The notes below the pieces were generated by a model. The model was not told the origin of the DNA. It saw nothing but the letters and a program-made list of their open reading frames with translations, and ran no database searches. 64,000 nucleotides of DNA from Actinoplanes aureus (GTDB lineage: Bacteria > Actinomycetota > Actinomycetes > Mycobacteriales > Micromonosporaceae), in contig NZ_JADQTO010000003.1 of NCBI RefSeq assembly GCF_015704865.1, forward strand, positions 310,001 to 374,000, in the 5' to 3' direction. How positions within the stretch are numbered: position 1 is the stretch's first letter; every line of letters begins with the position of its first letter. This document shows, piece by piece, positions 44,151 to 53,085 of the stretch. The position numbers were made by a program, and so were the translations under genes.

Positions 44151-44768
44151 TCAGCTCGCCGGCTCCTGCGGGCCGGGAAGCTTGATCTTCTGCGGGTAGA
44201 TCGTCTCGCGGCGGGCCAGCATCGCGACGAACTCGCTGATCTTCCGCTCGCGTGTCTCTGCTCGCTTGACGGCGCCGAGGCGGTGGATCAGAGCGAAGCG
44301 GTTGGTCTTGGTGAGGATGTCGAACATGGCCTGAGCGGCCGGGTCGGCGGCGATCGCGGCCATCAGGTCGGCCGGTACCTCGGCCTCCGACGGTGGGGCA
44401 TAGGCGGCCGCCCACCGGCCGTCCGCTTTCGCGGCCTCCACGGCGGCGCGGCCGGACGGCTGCATCCGCCCTTGCGCCTCCAGCCGGGCCACGTGCGCGA
44501 CGTTGCGTTGTGACCAGGAACTGCGGGGCGTGCGCGGGGTGAACCGGATCCACGAGGTCTGTTCGTCACGCTTGCGGGCCTGCCCGTCGATCCAGCCGAA
44601 ACACAGGGCTTCGTCGACTGCCTGCTGCCAGGTCAGCGTGGTGACCGTGCCGCCCTTCCTGGTCAAGGCGAGCCAGACCCCGGCCGACGTGGAGTGGTGA
44701 TCGGACAACCATGCTCGCAGCGCCTCGGCGTCCGCGACGATCAGCTCATCCAGTTCCGCTTTCGCCAT
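44151..44768 (-). CDS. YdeI/OmpD-associated family protein
   Basis: 205 residues. The core pattern EALRAWLSDHHSTSAGVWLA, DEALCFGWIDGQARKRDEQT, RFTPRTPRSSWSQRNVAHV is characteristic of the YdeI/OmpD-associated (DUF1905/DUF1801-like) family. No enzyme activity is established for it. No signal peptide. Convergent with the STAS fusion, 7 bases apart. Confidence 0.9.
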   Translation of the reverse strand: MAKAELDELIVADAEALRAWLSDHHSTSAGVWLALTRKGGTVTTLTWQQAVDEALCFGWIDGQARKRDEQTSWIRFTPRTPRSSWSQRNVAHVARLEAQGRMQPSGRAAVEAAKADGRWAAAYAPPSEAEVPADLMAAIAADPAAQAMFDILTKTNRFALIHRLGAVKRAETRERKISEFVAMLARRETIYPQKIKLPGPQEPAS

Positions 44769-44825
44769 GACGGCAGGCTAATCCACGCCGGCTTGCCGGT
44801 CGGTCCCTGCCTGGCCCGGCGGTGG

Positions 44826-45851
44826 TCAGACGGTGATGGCGACCTTGCCAGCGGGTTGCCCGGTCGTCAGGTAATCGATGGCGTCGGCGGTCTGGGCGAG
44901 TGGGTAGGTGCGGTCGACGACCGGGGTGAGGGCGCCGGAGTCGATGAGGCCGGTCAGCGTGTGCAGGTCGGCGGCGGACTCGGTGGACATGAGGCTGGTC
45001 AGGCGCTGGCCGGCGAAGGGTGACAGCAGCATCGCCCGGATCTGGCGATCGGCGCCCTGGAGCACGCGTCCGCCTCCGGGACCGCCGACTATGACGAGCG
45101 TGCCGCGCGGGGTGAGGGCGCGGCGTAGCCGGGTCAGCGAGCGGTTGCCGGCCGTGTCGAGGATGAGGTCGTACCGCTCGGTGCCGGTGGTGAAGTCCTC
45201 GCGGGTGTGGTCGATGACGTGGTCGGCGCCGAGGGAGCGGACCAGGTCGGTCTTCGCGGTGCGGCAGACGCCGGTCACGTCGGCCTGGAAGGCCTTGGCG
45301 ATCTGGACGGCGAAGCTGCCCACGCCGCCGCCGGCGCCGGTGACGAGGACCCGCTGCCCGGCGGTGAGCCGGCCGGCGTCACGAAGTCCATGGAGGGCGG
45401 CGCAGGCGGAGACGGGCACGGTGGCAGCTTGGGCGAAGGTGAGGGTGGCCGGTTTGGGGGCGAGCTTGTCCTGGTGGGCGCGGGCGTACTCGGCGAAGGC
45501 ACCGTCGCAGGTGCCGTAGACCTCGTCGCCGGGACAGAACCGGGTGACATTGGCGCCGACGGCTGCGACGCGGCCGGCGACGTCCATGCCCGGGACCGGG
45601 TTCTTGGGCCGGCGCAGCCCGAAACCGGCGGCGCGCACCACATAGGGCAGGCCGGTGATGAGGTGCCACACGCCCTGGTCGACGCCGGCGGCCTCGACGC
45701 GGACGAGCACGTCGTCGGCGCCGATGGCCGGGACGGCCATCTCGCGCAGCTGGAGCTGCGCCGGTGCGCAGTAGGTGTCGCGGGCGATCGCGGTCATCGT
45801 CGATTTCGTCATGCTCGTCTCGATCCTGGTCGGGGTTGGGGTGTGGCTCAT
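44826..45851 (-). CDS. MDR-family NAD(P)-dependent alcohol dehydrogenase/quinone reductase
   Basis: 341 residues. GroES-like N-terminal domain (DVLVRVEAAGVDQGVWHLIT, GMDVAGRVAAVG, GDEVYG) and a Rossmann domain with VLVTGAGGGVGSFAVQIAKA. The zinc-binding cysteine ligands of classical alcohol dehydrogenases are absent, so a quinone-oxidoreductase-like enzyme is likely. It starts 3 bases after the stop of a small XRE regulator, forming a three-gene unit with it and a membrane protein. Confidence 0.92.
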   Translation of the reverse strand: MSHTPTPTRIETSMTKSTMTAIARDTYCAPAQLQLREMAVPAIGADDVLVRVEAAGVDQGVWHLITGLPYVVRAAGFGLRRPKNPVPGMDVAGRVAAVGANVTRFCPGDEVYGTCDGAFAEYARAHQDKLAPKPATLTFAQAATVPVSACAALHGLRDAGRLTAGQRVLVTGAGGGVGSFAVQIAKAFQADVTGVCRTAKTDLVRSLGADHVIDHTREDFTTGTERYDLILDTAGNRSLTRLRRALTPRGTLVIVGGPGGGRVLQGADRQIRAMLLSPFAGQRLTSLMSTESAADLHTLTGLIDSGALTPVVDRTYPLAQTADAIDYLTTGQPAGKVAITV

Positions 45852-45853
45852 GC

Positions 45854-46072
45854 TCAGCTGTCGGGGTAGCCGAAGACGTCGTCGAGCGGCACGCCGAAGA
45901 CGCGGGCGATCTGGAAGGCCATCTCCAGCGACGGCGAGTAGCGGCCCTGCTCGATGGCGATGATGGTCTGCCTGGTCACCCCGAGGCGGTCGGCCAGCTG
46001 CGCCTGCGTCATCTCGCCGTGCGCGAACCGCAGGGCCCGGATCGTGTTCGTGACCTTCGTGGGTTTGACCAT
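45854..46072 (-). CDS. Small XRE-family regulator
   Basis: 72 residues that form a single HTH_3 domain (FAHGEMTQAQLADRLGVTRQ, IEQGRYSPSLEMAFQIARVF, VFGYPDS). This is the compact type that pairs with a small membrane protein in many Gram-positive genomes. The ATG lies 2 bases after the membrane-protein stop. It probably autoregulates the operon, which also includes the MDR dehydrogenase. Confidence 0.92.
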   Translation of the reverse strand: MVKPTKVTNTIRALRFAHGEMTQAQLADRLGVTRQTIIAIEQGRYSPSLEMAFQIARVFGVPLDDVFGYPDS

Positions 46073-46074
46073 GG

Positions 46075-46494
46075 CTAGAACCCCCGCCGGTACAGGACGA
46101 TCTTCGTGATCGACGCGGCGACCGTGGCCAGGACGAACGCCAGGTACAGCGTGTTGGCGATCCAGAAGTGGGCGGCCTCCGCCATGGCCAGGGCGAGCGG
46201 GGCGATCGCGGCGATGCTCATGACGTAGAACCCGACGTACTCGCCCAGCCGGTGGATCTGCCGGTCGCGCTCGTCGGTCCGGCCGGCCTCCCTCGGCGAG
46301 GCGATGGCGGCCGCGATGCTGGCCACGATGCCCAGGCCGATCCCGGCACCGATGGCGATGAGCATCGGCCGCACATAGGCGATCCGCGCGACGTCCGTGC
46401 CCGGCACCTGCGACAGCACGGTGACGAAGTAGACCGTGGCGACGCCGGCGCCGACCACGGCGTAGATCCACGAACGTTTCTCTTCGGAGGACAT
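46075..46494 (-). CDS. Four-helix membrane protein paired with the XRE regulator
   Basis: 139 residues with four hydrophobic segments (about 10-30, 42-65, 84-105, 112-133). The central loop SPREAGRTDERDRQIHRLGE matches the conserved DERD motif of DUF2178-like proteins that accompany small XRE regulators. First gene of membrane protein-XRE-MDR. The upstream sequence ATGTATAGAAACTTTGACAT is unusually AT-rich and probably contains the promoter. Confidence 0.82.
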   Translation of the reverse strand: MSSEEKRSWIYAVVGAGVATVYFVTVLSQVPGTDVARIAYVRPMLIAIGAGIGLGIVASIAAAIASPREAGRTDERDRQIHRLGEYVGFYVMSIAAIAPLALAMAEAAHFWIANTLYLAFVLATVAASITKIVLYRRGF

Positions 46495-46654
46495 GCCGCA
46501 CTCCCATGTATAGAAACTTTGACATGCTCAAGGTAAAGCAAGGCCGACATGGTGTCAATAATCTTTGACTTCGCCCGGATGCGCGGATCGATATCGATTG
46601 CGCGGTGGCCGCGGTGTTCATAGCGTCGGGCGCACTCGACGGAAGGACGAACGA

Positions 46655-47140
46655 ATGCGTGCGAACCTGCGCCGCCTCGGGCCCGGCGATTGGCGGACGT
46701 GGCGTGACATGCGGCTCGCGGCGCTGTCCGAGTCGCCACGCGCCTTCGCCTCCTCGCTGGTCAAGGAGAAGGGCTACAGCGAGAGCGACTGGCGCGACTG
46801 GCTCGATCCCGCTCGCGGGCTGAAGGCTGTCGCGGAGGACCGAGCCGGCCTGGTCGGCGCGTGGGTGCCCGAGGACCGGCACGGCGCGGTGGAGCTCTAC
46901 AGCATGTGGGTGCACCCGGAATGGCGCGGGCAGGGGGTCGGCGACCTGCTGATCGACGAGGTGGTGGCCTGGGCGGGCGAGAACCGCCACCCGCGTGTCG
47001 ATCTCTGGGTGGCCGAGGGGAACGTGGCGGCCGAGCGCCTGTACCAGCGGCACGGCTTCCGGATGACGGACGAGCGGCAACCGCACCCCGGCTATGCGGA
47101 TGTGCACGAGCGCGTCATGACGCGCACGCTCGGTGATTAG
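46655..47140 (+). CDS. GNAT-family N-acetyltransferase
   Basis: 161 residues from ATG 46655 with GGAAGGA upstream. The acetyl-CoA site MWVHPEWRGQGVGDLLIDEV is canonical, and NVAAERLYQRHGF closes the fold. It resembles the RimI-like small-molecule or protein acetylases; the substrate is open. Confidence 0.92.
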   Translation: MRANLRRLGPGDWRTWRDMRLAALSESPRAFASSLVKEKGYSESDWRDWLDPARGLKAVAEDRAGLVGAWVPEDRHGAVELYSMWVHPEWRGQGVGDLLIDEVVAWAGENRHPRVDLWVAEGNVAAERLYQRHGFRMTDERQPHPGYADVHERVMTRTLGD

Positions 47141-47208
47141 CAGCGCACGTACGGGCGTAGCGACCCCACGTCGGCGGCACCGATCATGGCGATGGCATCC
47201 TCGCCGTC

Positions 47209-48072
47209 ATGTCGATCTATGGCCGGTGTCTTGTCCTCGGTGCGGTGCTGATGTTGTCGGGGTGCGGGCTGACACCGCCGGCACCAGCTCCGGTGCCGGC
47301 CAGCCCACCGGTCGTCCCGGACTCCCGGCCGGCGTCCTCCCCGCCGGTCCTCGAGGCGTCACCCGAGCCGGCCAGGGTGCCGGGGACGTACCCGGCCGGG
47401 TCACTGCCACCGATCGTTCAGCACGGTCCGCGCGACACCGGGTCGGTGAGCCTGACGTTCGACGCGGACATGACCGATGCCATGGCTGACCGGTTGCGGC
47501 GTGGCGAGGTCTCCTCGTACGCGAATCTCACGCTGTTGAAGATGCTCGAGAAGCGCGAGATTCCGGCCACGTTCTTCGTGACCGGCCAGTGGGCCGAGGA
47601 ATATCCCGAGATCACCCGCCGGATCGCCGGCAACCCGCGGTTCGAGCTGGCCAATCACAGCTACGAGCACGCGGCGTTCACCGCCGACTGCTACACCCTG
47701 CCGCAGCTGCCGGCCGCCGCGATGACCGAGGACGTCGCCAAGACGTTCCGGACCATCGAGCCGTTCGGCGGCCGGCAGACCCGGTACTTCCGCTTTCCCG
47801 GCCTCTGCCACGACCGGGCGGCGCTGCGGGCGCTGGCGCCGCTCGGCGTGACCGTGATCGACGGAGACGTGGTGAGCGGTGACCCGTTCGCCCGGGGCCC
47901 GGCGCCGATCGTGCGCGCGGTGCTGTCCCAGGCCAAGCCGGGATCGATCATCGTCATGCACGTCACCGAGGCGAACGCCCAGTACACCGACGACGCCCTG
48001 CCGAAGATCCTGGCCGGGCTGCAACGGCGTGGTCTGCAGCCGGTCATGCTGTCAGAGCTGCTCGGTGAGTAG
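47209..48072 (+). CDS. Polysaccharide deacetylase lipoprotein
   Basis: 287 residues. The lipobox LSGC places the lipidated cysteine at residue 19, followed by a Pro-rich linker to about 60. The NodB domain carries TFDAD (motif 1, with alanine where the family usually has a second aspartate), NHSYEHAAF (metal histidines), RFPG (motif 3) and MHVTEANA (motif 5). It removes acetyl groups from peptidoglycan or another polysaccharide at the cell surface. The changed motif 1 keeps one metal or catalytic aspartate on each side, so activity is plausible but unproved. Confidence 0.88.
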   Translation: MSIYGRCLVLGAVLMLSGCGLTPPAPAPVPASPPVVPDSRPASSPPVLEASPEPARVPGTYPAGSLPPIVQHGPRDTGSVSLTFDADMTDAMADRLRRGEVSSYANLTLLKMLEKREIPATFFVTGQWAEEYPEITRRIAGNPRFELANHSYEHAAFTADCYTLPQLPAAAMTEDVAKTFRTIEPFGGRQTRYFRFPGLCHDRAALRALAPLGVTVIDGDVVSGDPFARGPAPIVRAVLSQAKPGSIIVMHVTEANAQYTDDALPKILAGLQRRGLQPVMLSELLGE

Positions 48073-48089
48073 CCCCGTCAGCTGAGCGC

Positions 48090-49664
48090 TCAGTGCCGGA
48101 ACTGGTCGGAGACCAGGCGCAGCCGGTGCGACAACTGGGCCAGTTCCATGGCCGCCGATTCGGTCTGGGTGGCCGCCTCGTGGGTGAACGTGGTGGTGTC
48201 GGCGACGCGGTTGATCGAGTCGGCGACACCGGTCGCGGAGTGTACGGCGGTGGTCACGCTGGCGACGATCTGGCTGGTGGCGTTCTTCTGGTTGTCCAGC
48301 GCCGCCGAGATGGTGCGTTGCAGCTCGTCGATGCGGTCGATGACCTCGCTGATCCGGGTGATCGCCTCGAACGCGCTCGCGGTGTCGTGCTGCATCGCGG
48401 TCACCTTCGCGGAGATGTCGCCGGTCGCCGAGGCGGTCTCCTGGGAGAGGTCCTTCACCTCGCCGGCGACCACCGCGAACCCCTTGCCCTGTTCCCCGGC
48501 GCGGGCCGCCTCGATCGTCGCGTTCAGGGCGAGCAGGTTCGTCTGCTGAGCGATCCCGGTGATGATGCTGACCACCGCGGACACCTCCTCGCTGGAGGCG
48601 CGGAGCCGCTCGATGGTGGAGTTGGTGGCCGCGGCCAGGCCGACCGCCTCCTTGGCGACGCTGTCGGCTTCGGCGACGGCCGAGGTGATGTCGCTGATCG
48701 ACGACTCGAGGCCGCGTGCCGCCGCGGTGGTCTCGTCGACGCTGCGGGTCACCTGCCCGATGTTCCGACTGGCCTGCCCGGCCTCGGACGATGCCGTCCC
48801 GGCGCCCTCGGACAGCTGGCGGCTGGTCGCCGTCAGCTGCTCCGACGCGGCGGCCACCGAGTTGGCGTTGCCCCCGATGTCGATCATCGCGGTGCGCAGT
48901 GAGTCGACGATCTCGTTGAGACTGGTGCCGAGCTGGGCCAGCTCGTCGCTGCCGGGCAGCGAGGCGTCCACGGTCAGGTCGTAGGCGGCGATGGATCGCG
49001 CCGCCGCCAGGCTGCTGCCCACCCGGTGGGCGATCCGGCGGGCCAGCAGCAGCGCCGCACCCCCGAGTACGAGCGCCGCCAGGACACCGACGATCAGGGT
49101 CTGGAGTTTGGCGCGAGAGGCGGCCGACGTCGCTTCGTCGTAGGTGCGCTGAACCCGCTCGGCGATCGCCGTGTTGAGCTGGGCGAGCGCCTCGGCGGCC
49201 TTGGTGTCCACCGCGTCGTACGCGGGCCGCGCCGCCAGCGCCGCCGTACGGCGAGGGTCGGAGGCGACCCGGCTGGCCAGCGTCACCATCCGCTGCCCCG
49301 AGGCGATCAGCTCGTCCAGCACCGGCAGCACCGCGTCCGCCTCGGGCCGCATCTCGGGAATGTGGCGGATCACGTCGTCGATGCCGGCCCGGGCCTGGGC
49401 GACGTTCTCACCGAGGCGATCGAGTGCCGCCTGACGCTCGGTGGCGTTGTTGGCCACCAGGGTGGCCAGGACGTTGCTGCGGAACAGCGCCCGGGCGATG
49501 TCGGCCGACTGGACAGCCTGCATCGCCGATGCCGACGCGCGGGCGGTGGTCTGCTGGTCGGCGATGGCGGAGATGCCCTGGTAGCCGATCGCGCCGGCCA
49601 CGATGACAAGAACGAATCCGACCACCGCCAGGCCGGCGATCTGACGCCGGATGGTGAACGTCAC
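48090..49664 (-). CDS. Methyl-accepting chemotaxis protein
   Basis: 524 residues from GTG 49664 with GGGGG just upstream. Transmembrane helix 1 (about 12-33), a four-helix-bundle-like extracytoplasmic sensor, helix 2 (about 188-210, [19 protein letters not shown]), HAMP, then the signalling domain. Its hairpin tip [20 protein letters not shown] and [14 protein letters not shown] is fully conserved. It would couple to CheW/CheA and suggests flagellated spores or zoospores, a trait of Actinoplanes-like genera. No che genes lie next to it. Confidence 0.95.
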   Translation of the reverse strand: MTFTIRRQIAGLAVVGFVLVIVAGAIGYQGISAIADQQTTARASASAMQAVQSADIARALFRSNVLATLVANNATERQAALDRLGENVAQARAGIDDVIRHIPEMRPEADAVLPVLDELIASGQRMVTLASRVASDPRRTAALAARPAYDAVDTKAAEALAQLNTAIAERVQRTYDEATSAASRAKLQTLIVGVLAALVLGGAALLLARRIAHRVGSSLAAARSIAAYDLTVDASLPGSDELAQLGTSLNEIVDSLRTAMIDIGGNANSVAAASEQLTATSRQLSEGAGTASSEAGQASRNIGQVTRSVDETTAAARGLESSISDITSAVAEADSVAKEAVGLAAATNSTIERLRASSEEVSAVVSIITGIAQQTNLLALNATIEAARAGEQGKGFAVVAGEVKDLSQETASATGDISAKVTAMQHDTASAFEAITRISEVIDRIDELQRTISAALDNQKNATSQIVASVTTAVHSATGVADSINRVADTTTFTHEAATQTESAAMELAQLSHRLRLVSDQFRH

Positions 49665-49782
49665 GATGACCCCCTCCCTGGCACGGTAACCGGCTCGAGG
49701 CGCATGACGGAGCAGGTTTCGGCTAAGGCCGTGCGGAAGCGGGCCGAAGGGGATGAGGGCGGCCCTCGTACGGGAGGTCATC

Positions 49783-50628
49783 ATGCGAACTGTGGCCCTG
49801 GCGCTCGTTGCCGCTGTCGTCGTCGCGGCGACGACGGCCGGCTGTGCGGAGTCGAGCGAGTCGACCGGTACGCCCGTAGACCGTCTCGCCGAGGCCCGGG
49901 CGGCACTGCCGGAGTCGATCGTGAAAGCCGGAGCCCTGGTCGCCGGCACCGACCCGACCTTCGAACCGATGACCTTCAAGAACGGTACGGACTACACCGG
50001 CCTCGACGTCGATCTGGCCGAAGCGATAGCCGCGAAGCTCGGCCTGAGCGTGCGGTGGCAGACGGTCTCGTTCGGTGACCTGCTCGACCAGGTCGCGAAG
50101 CACGAGATCGACATGTCGATCTCCTCGATGTTCGACCGGGCCGAACGCCAGAAGAAGGCCGACTTCGTCAACTATCTCAACGCCGGCACGTCGATCGTCG
50201 TACCCAAGGGCGTCGGCGACATCGGGGGCATGGCCGGCCTGTGCGGCCGGCGCGTCGCTGCCCAGCCCGACACCGTGTTCGTCGAGATGGCCAACGCCCA
50301 GAAACGCGACTGCCGCAAGCGCCTGACCGTGGTGCCGTCGGACAGCCCGTCGGCGGATGTCCGGGACGGAAAGGCGGACGCCGCCCTCAACGACTTCCCG
50401 ATCGCGGCGCTCGACGTCGAGAAGATGAAGACGCTGGAGCTCTCCGGGCCGCAGATCGAGGCGATCCCGTACGGAATCGGCGTCGCCAAGGACCGCAAGA
50501 CGCTCACCGCCGCGGTGCAGGCGGCGCTGTACGCGCTGATCAACGACGGTTCCTACGACGCCCTGCTCGCCAAGTGGAAGGTCAAGGAAGGCGCTCTGCG
50601 TACCGGCTCGGTCAACGGAGGCGCCTGA
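49783..50628 (+). CDS. ABC transporter solute-binding lipoprotein (family 3)
   Basis: 281 residues from ATG 49783, chosen over 49753 because GGGAGG lies 7 bases upstream and the lipobox (TAGC) then sits at a normal distance. Family 3 (polar amino acid) binding signatures are present: [29 protein letters not shown] and [15 protein letters not shown]. No permease or ATPase gene is adjacent, so it is an orphan receptor. It overlaps the convergent LysR gene by 17 bases. Confidence 0.92.
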   Translation: MRTVALALVAAVVVAATTAGCAESSESTGTPVDRLAEARAALPESIVKAGALVAGTDPTFEPMTFKNGTDYTGLDVDLAEAIAAKLGLSVRWQTVSFGDLLDQVAKHEIDMSISSMFDRAERQKKADFVNYLNAGTSIVVPKGVGDIGGMAGLCGRRVAAQPDTVFVEMANAQKRDCRKRLTVVPSDSPSADVRDGKADAALNDFPIAALDVEKMKTLELSGPQIEAIPYGIGVAKDRKTLTAAVQAALYALINDGSYDALLAKWKVKEGALRTGSVNGGA

Positions 50629-51595
50629 CGCCACCCGGACCGTCCTCAGCCGGTGCGCCGCAACGTGGTCCCGACACCCAGGACGGAAGCCAGGCCGTGT
50701 CCAGCAGCGGTGTCACGCCCGCGAAGTGCTCGATGACCGGCCGGAGTCCCGGGTGCGGATTCGTCCGCGGCAGCAGGAGCGAGAGCGGGTAGGCGATCGC
50801 CGGGTTCGCGATCGGGATGCGGCGGAGGTCGTGGCCGGCCGGCCAGATGTACCGGTCGCGGGCGCCGACGAGGGTGGCCACGTCGGCGGAGTCCGCGAGG
50901 GCGTCCAGGAGCACCTCGTTGCCGAAGTTCGGGCCGGCCGCGTCGATGCGCAGGTCGAAGGCGGTGACGAGCTGGTCGTAGAACTCCGACCACTCGCTGC
51001 GGGCCACGATGCCGGGCACCCAGATCCGCAGCCCGCGCAGCTGGGAAGGCGTCAGGGTGCGTGCGGCGGCGAGCGGATGCCGGGGGCCGACGAGGAGTTC
51101 CAGCGGGGAGTCATAGACGTGGATCATCTGTACGTCGGCCGGTAGCCGGGCCGGATCGGTGACCGTCCGGAACGAGGCGTCGACGTCGCCGGCCTGGACG
51201 GCGGCGGCCGCCACCCGCGGGTCGTCGACCCGGAGCGTCACCACGTCGAGCTGAGTCCCGGGATGCGACCGCCAGTACTCGTGCAGGACGACCGCCTGCG
51301 CGCTCCGCAGGCCCAGCACGTCGATCCGGAGAGCCCGCGAGCCCGGCCGGACCGCGGTGACGGCGCGATCGACTCCCGCGACGATGCTCCGGGCGTGGGG
51401 GAGCAGCGCCTGGCCGTCGAGCGTCAGTTCCACTCCCCGGGCGGTACGGGTGAACAGGCGGACCTCGAGCTCACGCTCAAGTCCGGCGATCCGCTTCGAG
51501 ATCGCCTGCTGTGTCACGCCCAGCTCGTCGGCCGCGTGCTGCAACTGCCCGAGCTCGGCCGCGCGGACGAACGAGCGCAGTGCTTCGGTATCCAT
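50612..51595 (-). CDS. LysR-family transcriptional regulator
   Basis: 327 residues. The N-terminal HTH contains LRSFVRAAELGQLQHAADEL and VTQQAISKRIAGLERELEV, followed by the usual effector-binding domain. It is divergent from an MFS transporter, with a dyad just upstream of its own start, and probably controls that transporter. Confidence 0.93.
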   Translation of the reverse strand: MDTEALRSFVRAAELGQLQHAADELGVTQQAISKRIAGLERELEVRLFTRTARGVELTLDGQALLPHARSIVAGVDRAVTAVRPGSRALRIDVLGLRSAQAVVLHEYWRSHPGTQLDVVTLRVDDPRVAAAAVQAGDVDASFRTVTDPARLPADVQMIHVYDSPLELLVGPRHPLAAARTLTPSQLRGLRIWVPGIVARSEWSEFYDQLVTAFDLRIDAAGPNFGNEVLLDALADSADVATLVGARDRYIWPAGHDLRRIPIANPAIAYPLSLLLPRTNPHPGLRPVIEHFAGVTPLLDTAWLPSWVSGPRCGAPAEDGPGGVRRLR

Positions 51596-51613
51596 CGGCT
51601 CAGCCTATGCCTG

Positions 51614-51630
51614 CACAACCGAACGTTGTG
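51614..51630. promoter_or_regulatory. LysR-type operator candidate
   Basis: CACAAC and GTTGTG flank a 5-base spacer (CGAAC), 19 bases upstream of the LysR start in the divergent LysR/MFS region. Spacing and position fit an autoregulatory LysR box. Confidence 0.55.
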
Positions 51631-51717
51631 GCTCGCCGATCGCCGGTTGTTTGATTCCCCGCTCGCGAAGGCGGTGTCATTCACGGGTCCAAACATCGGT
51701 TGTCGCGAGGGAGTCAG

Positions 51718-53085
51718 ATGCGCGTCACGTCGGGGTCCGCGTTCGGCCGGCTGTGGGCGGCCTACGCGGTCAGCACCTACGGCTCGTGGATCGCCTTCGG
51801 AGCGTTCCCGCTCATCGCGGTTCAAGTGCTGGACTCGTCGGCCTTCGCGGTCTCGCTCCTGGACGCGGCCGGGCTCGCCGTCGCGGCGATCATCGCGTTT
51901 CCGCTCGGGCCGTGGGTCGAACGGCGGGCCAAGCGGCCGGTGATGATCGCGATGGACCTGGTCCGGTTCCTCGCGATGGCGAGTGTTCCGGTCGCGTACT
52001 TCGTCGGCCTGCTCTCCTACGGCCAGCTGCTGGTCGTCTCGGTGATCTGCGGGACCGCGGGAATCGCCTTCACCGCCGCATCCGGCGCGTACCTGAAGTA
52101 CCTCGTCCGCGGCGATGACCTCCTCACCGCGAACGCCAGATTCGAGGGCACGAGCTGGGTGGCGACCGCGGCCGGGCCGCCCCTCGGCGGCGCGGCCATC
52201 GGGCTGCTCGGCCCGGTCGTCACCATCCTGGCCGACGCCGTCAGCTATCTGCTGTCCGCGCTGGCGGTCCTCGGTATCCGCGGCGGCGACGTCGCGACAC
52301 CGCACGACCCGGCCGGCGGGTTGCGCGGCGCCGACCTGCTCGGTGGCTGGCGGTTCATCCGCCACGACCGGGTACTACGGTGCCTGTTCCTCAACTCGGT
52401 CCTGGTCGGCGGCCTGATCATGGCCACCGTCCCGCTGCTGGCCGTCCTCCTGCTGGGGGAGTACCACTTCTCGGCCTGGCAGTACGGTCTCGCCTTCGGC
52501 GTACCGGCGCTCGGCGGCCTCGTGGGCGCCCGGCTCTCCGCGCGCCTGGTGCGGCGGCACGGCCGGTACCGGGTCATGACCGTCTCCGGCTGGCTGCGCT
52601 CCTTCTTTCCGCTCGGCCTCGCGTTCGTCCATCCCGGCACCACCGGGCTGCTCACCGTGATCGCCGTCGAGGTTCTGCTGATCACGTGCATGGGCGTCTT
52701 CAACCCGATCTACGCCACCGAGCGTCTGCGGCGGACTCCCTCGGATCATGCCGCCCGGGTCCTCAGCGCCTGGAGCGTCGGCGGCAAACTCGTGCAGGCC
52801 GGCCTCATGGTGAGCTGGGGCGCCCTCGCCATGGTCACCAGCCCGCTCACCGCGATCACCATCTCCGGCGTTCTGCTGCTCGCCACCCCGCTCCTGTTGC
52901 CGAGAGCCGGCTGGGCGCCGGAGGATCCCGGCGCCCACGATCACGGTGATCGGCCGATCAGGCGATGGTCACCCGGACCGGCGCCGGCCGCTGGACGGTG
53001 GTGCCGTCGCCCAGCTGCCCGCTGGCGTTGTTGCCCCAGCACCACAGGCTGTCGTCGGTGCGCAGGGCGCAGCTGTGATAGCTGA
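51718..53085 (+). CDS. MFS transporter (enterobactin exporter-like)
   Basis: 455 residues from ATG 51718 with CGAGGGAG upstream. Twelve hydrophobic segments, with the loop 2-3 motif GPWVERRAKRPVMI, identify it as an MFS drug/siderophore exporter-like protein of normal core length (about 410). The last 42 or so codons (RRWSPGPAPAAGRWCRR onward) are Arg/Cys/Pro-rich and lie entirely antisense to the RCC1-repeat gene; they look like read-out rather than a folded domain. The original stop may have been lost. Likely regulated by the divergent LysR. Confidence 0.88.
   Translation: MRVTSGSAFGRLWAAYAVSTYGSWIAFGAFPLIAVQVLDSSAFAVSLLDAAGLAVAAIIAFPLGPWVERRAKRPVMIAMDLVRFLAMASVPVAYFVGLLSYGQLLVVSVICGTAGIAFTAASGAYLKYLVRGDDLLTANARFEGTSWVATAAGPPLGGAAIGLLGPVVTILADAVSYLLSALAVLGIRGGDVATPHDPAGGLRGADLLGGWRFIRHDRVLRCLFLNSVLVGGLIMATVPLLAVLLLGEYHFSAWQYGLAFGVPALGGLVGARLSARLVRRHGRYRVMTVSGWLRSFFPLGLAFVHPGTTGLLTVIAVEVLLITCMGVFNPIYATERLRRTPSDHAARVLSAWSVGGKLVQAGLMVSWGALAMVTSPLTAITISGVLLLATPLLLPRAGWAPEDPGAHDHGDRPIRRWSPGPAPAAGRWCRRPAARWRCCPSTTGCRRCAGRSCDS

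Noticed and set aside
48082..48093. Palindrome CTGAGCGCTCAG as a protein-binding site
   Set aside because: It sits at the convergent ends of the deacetylase and chemoreceptor genes and overlaps a stop codon; more likely part of a weak terminator or chance.
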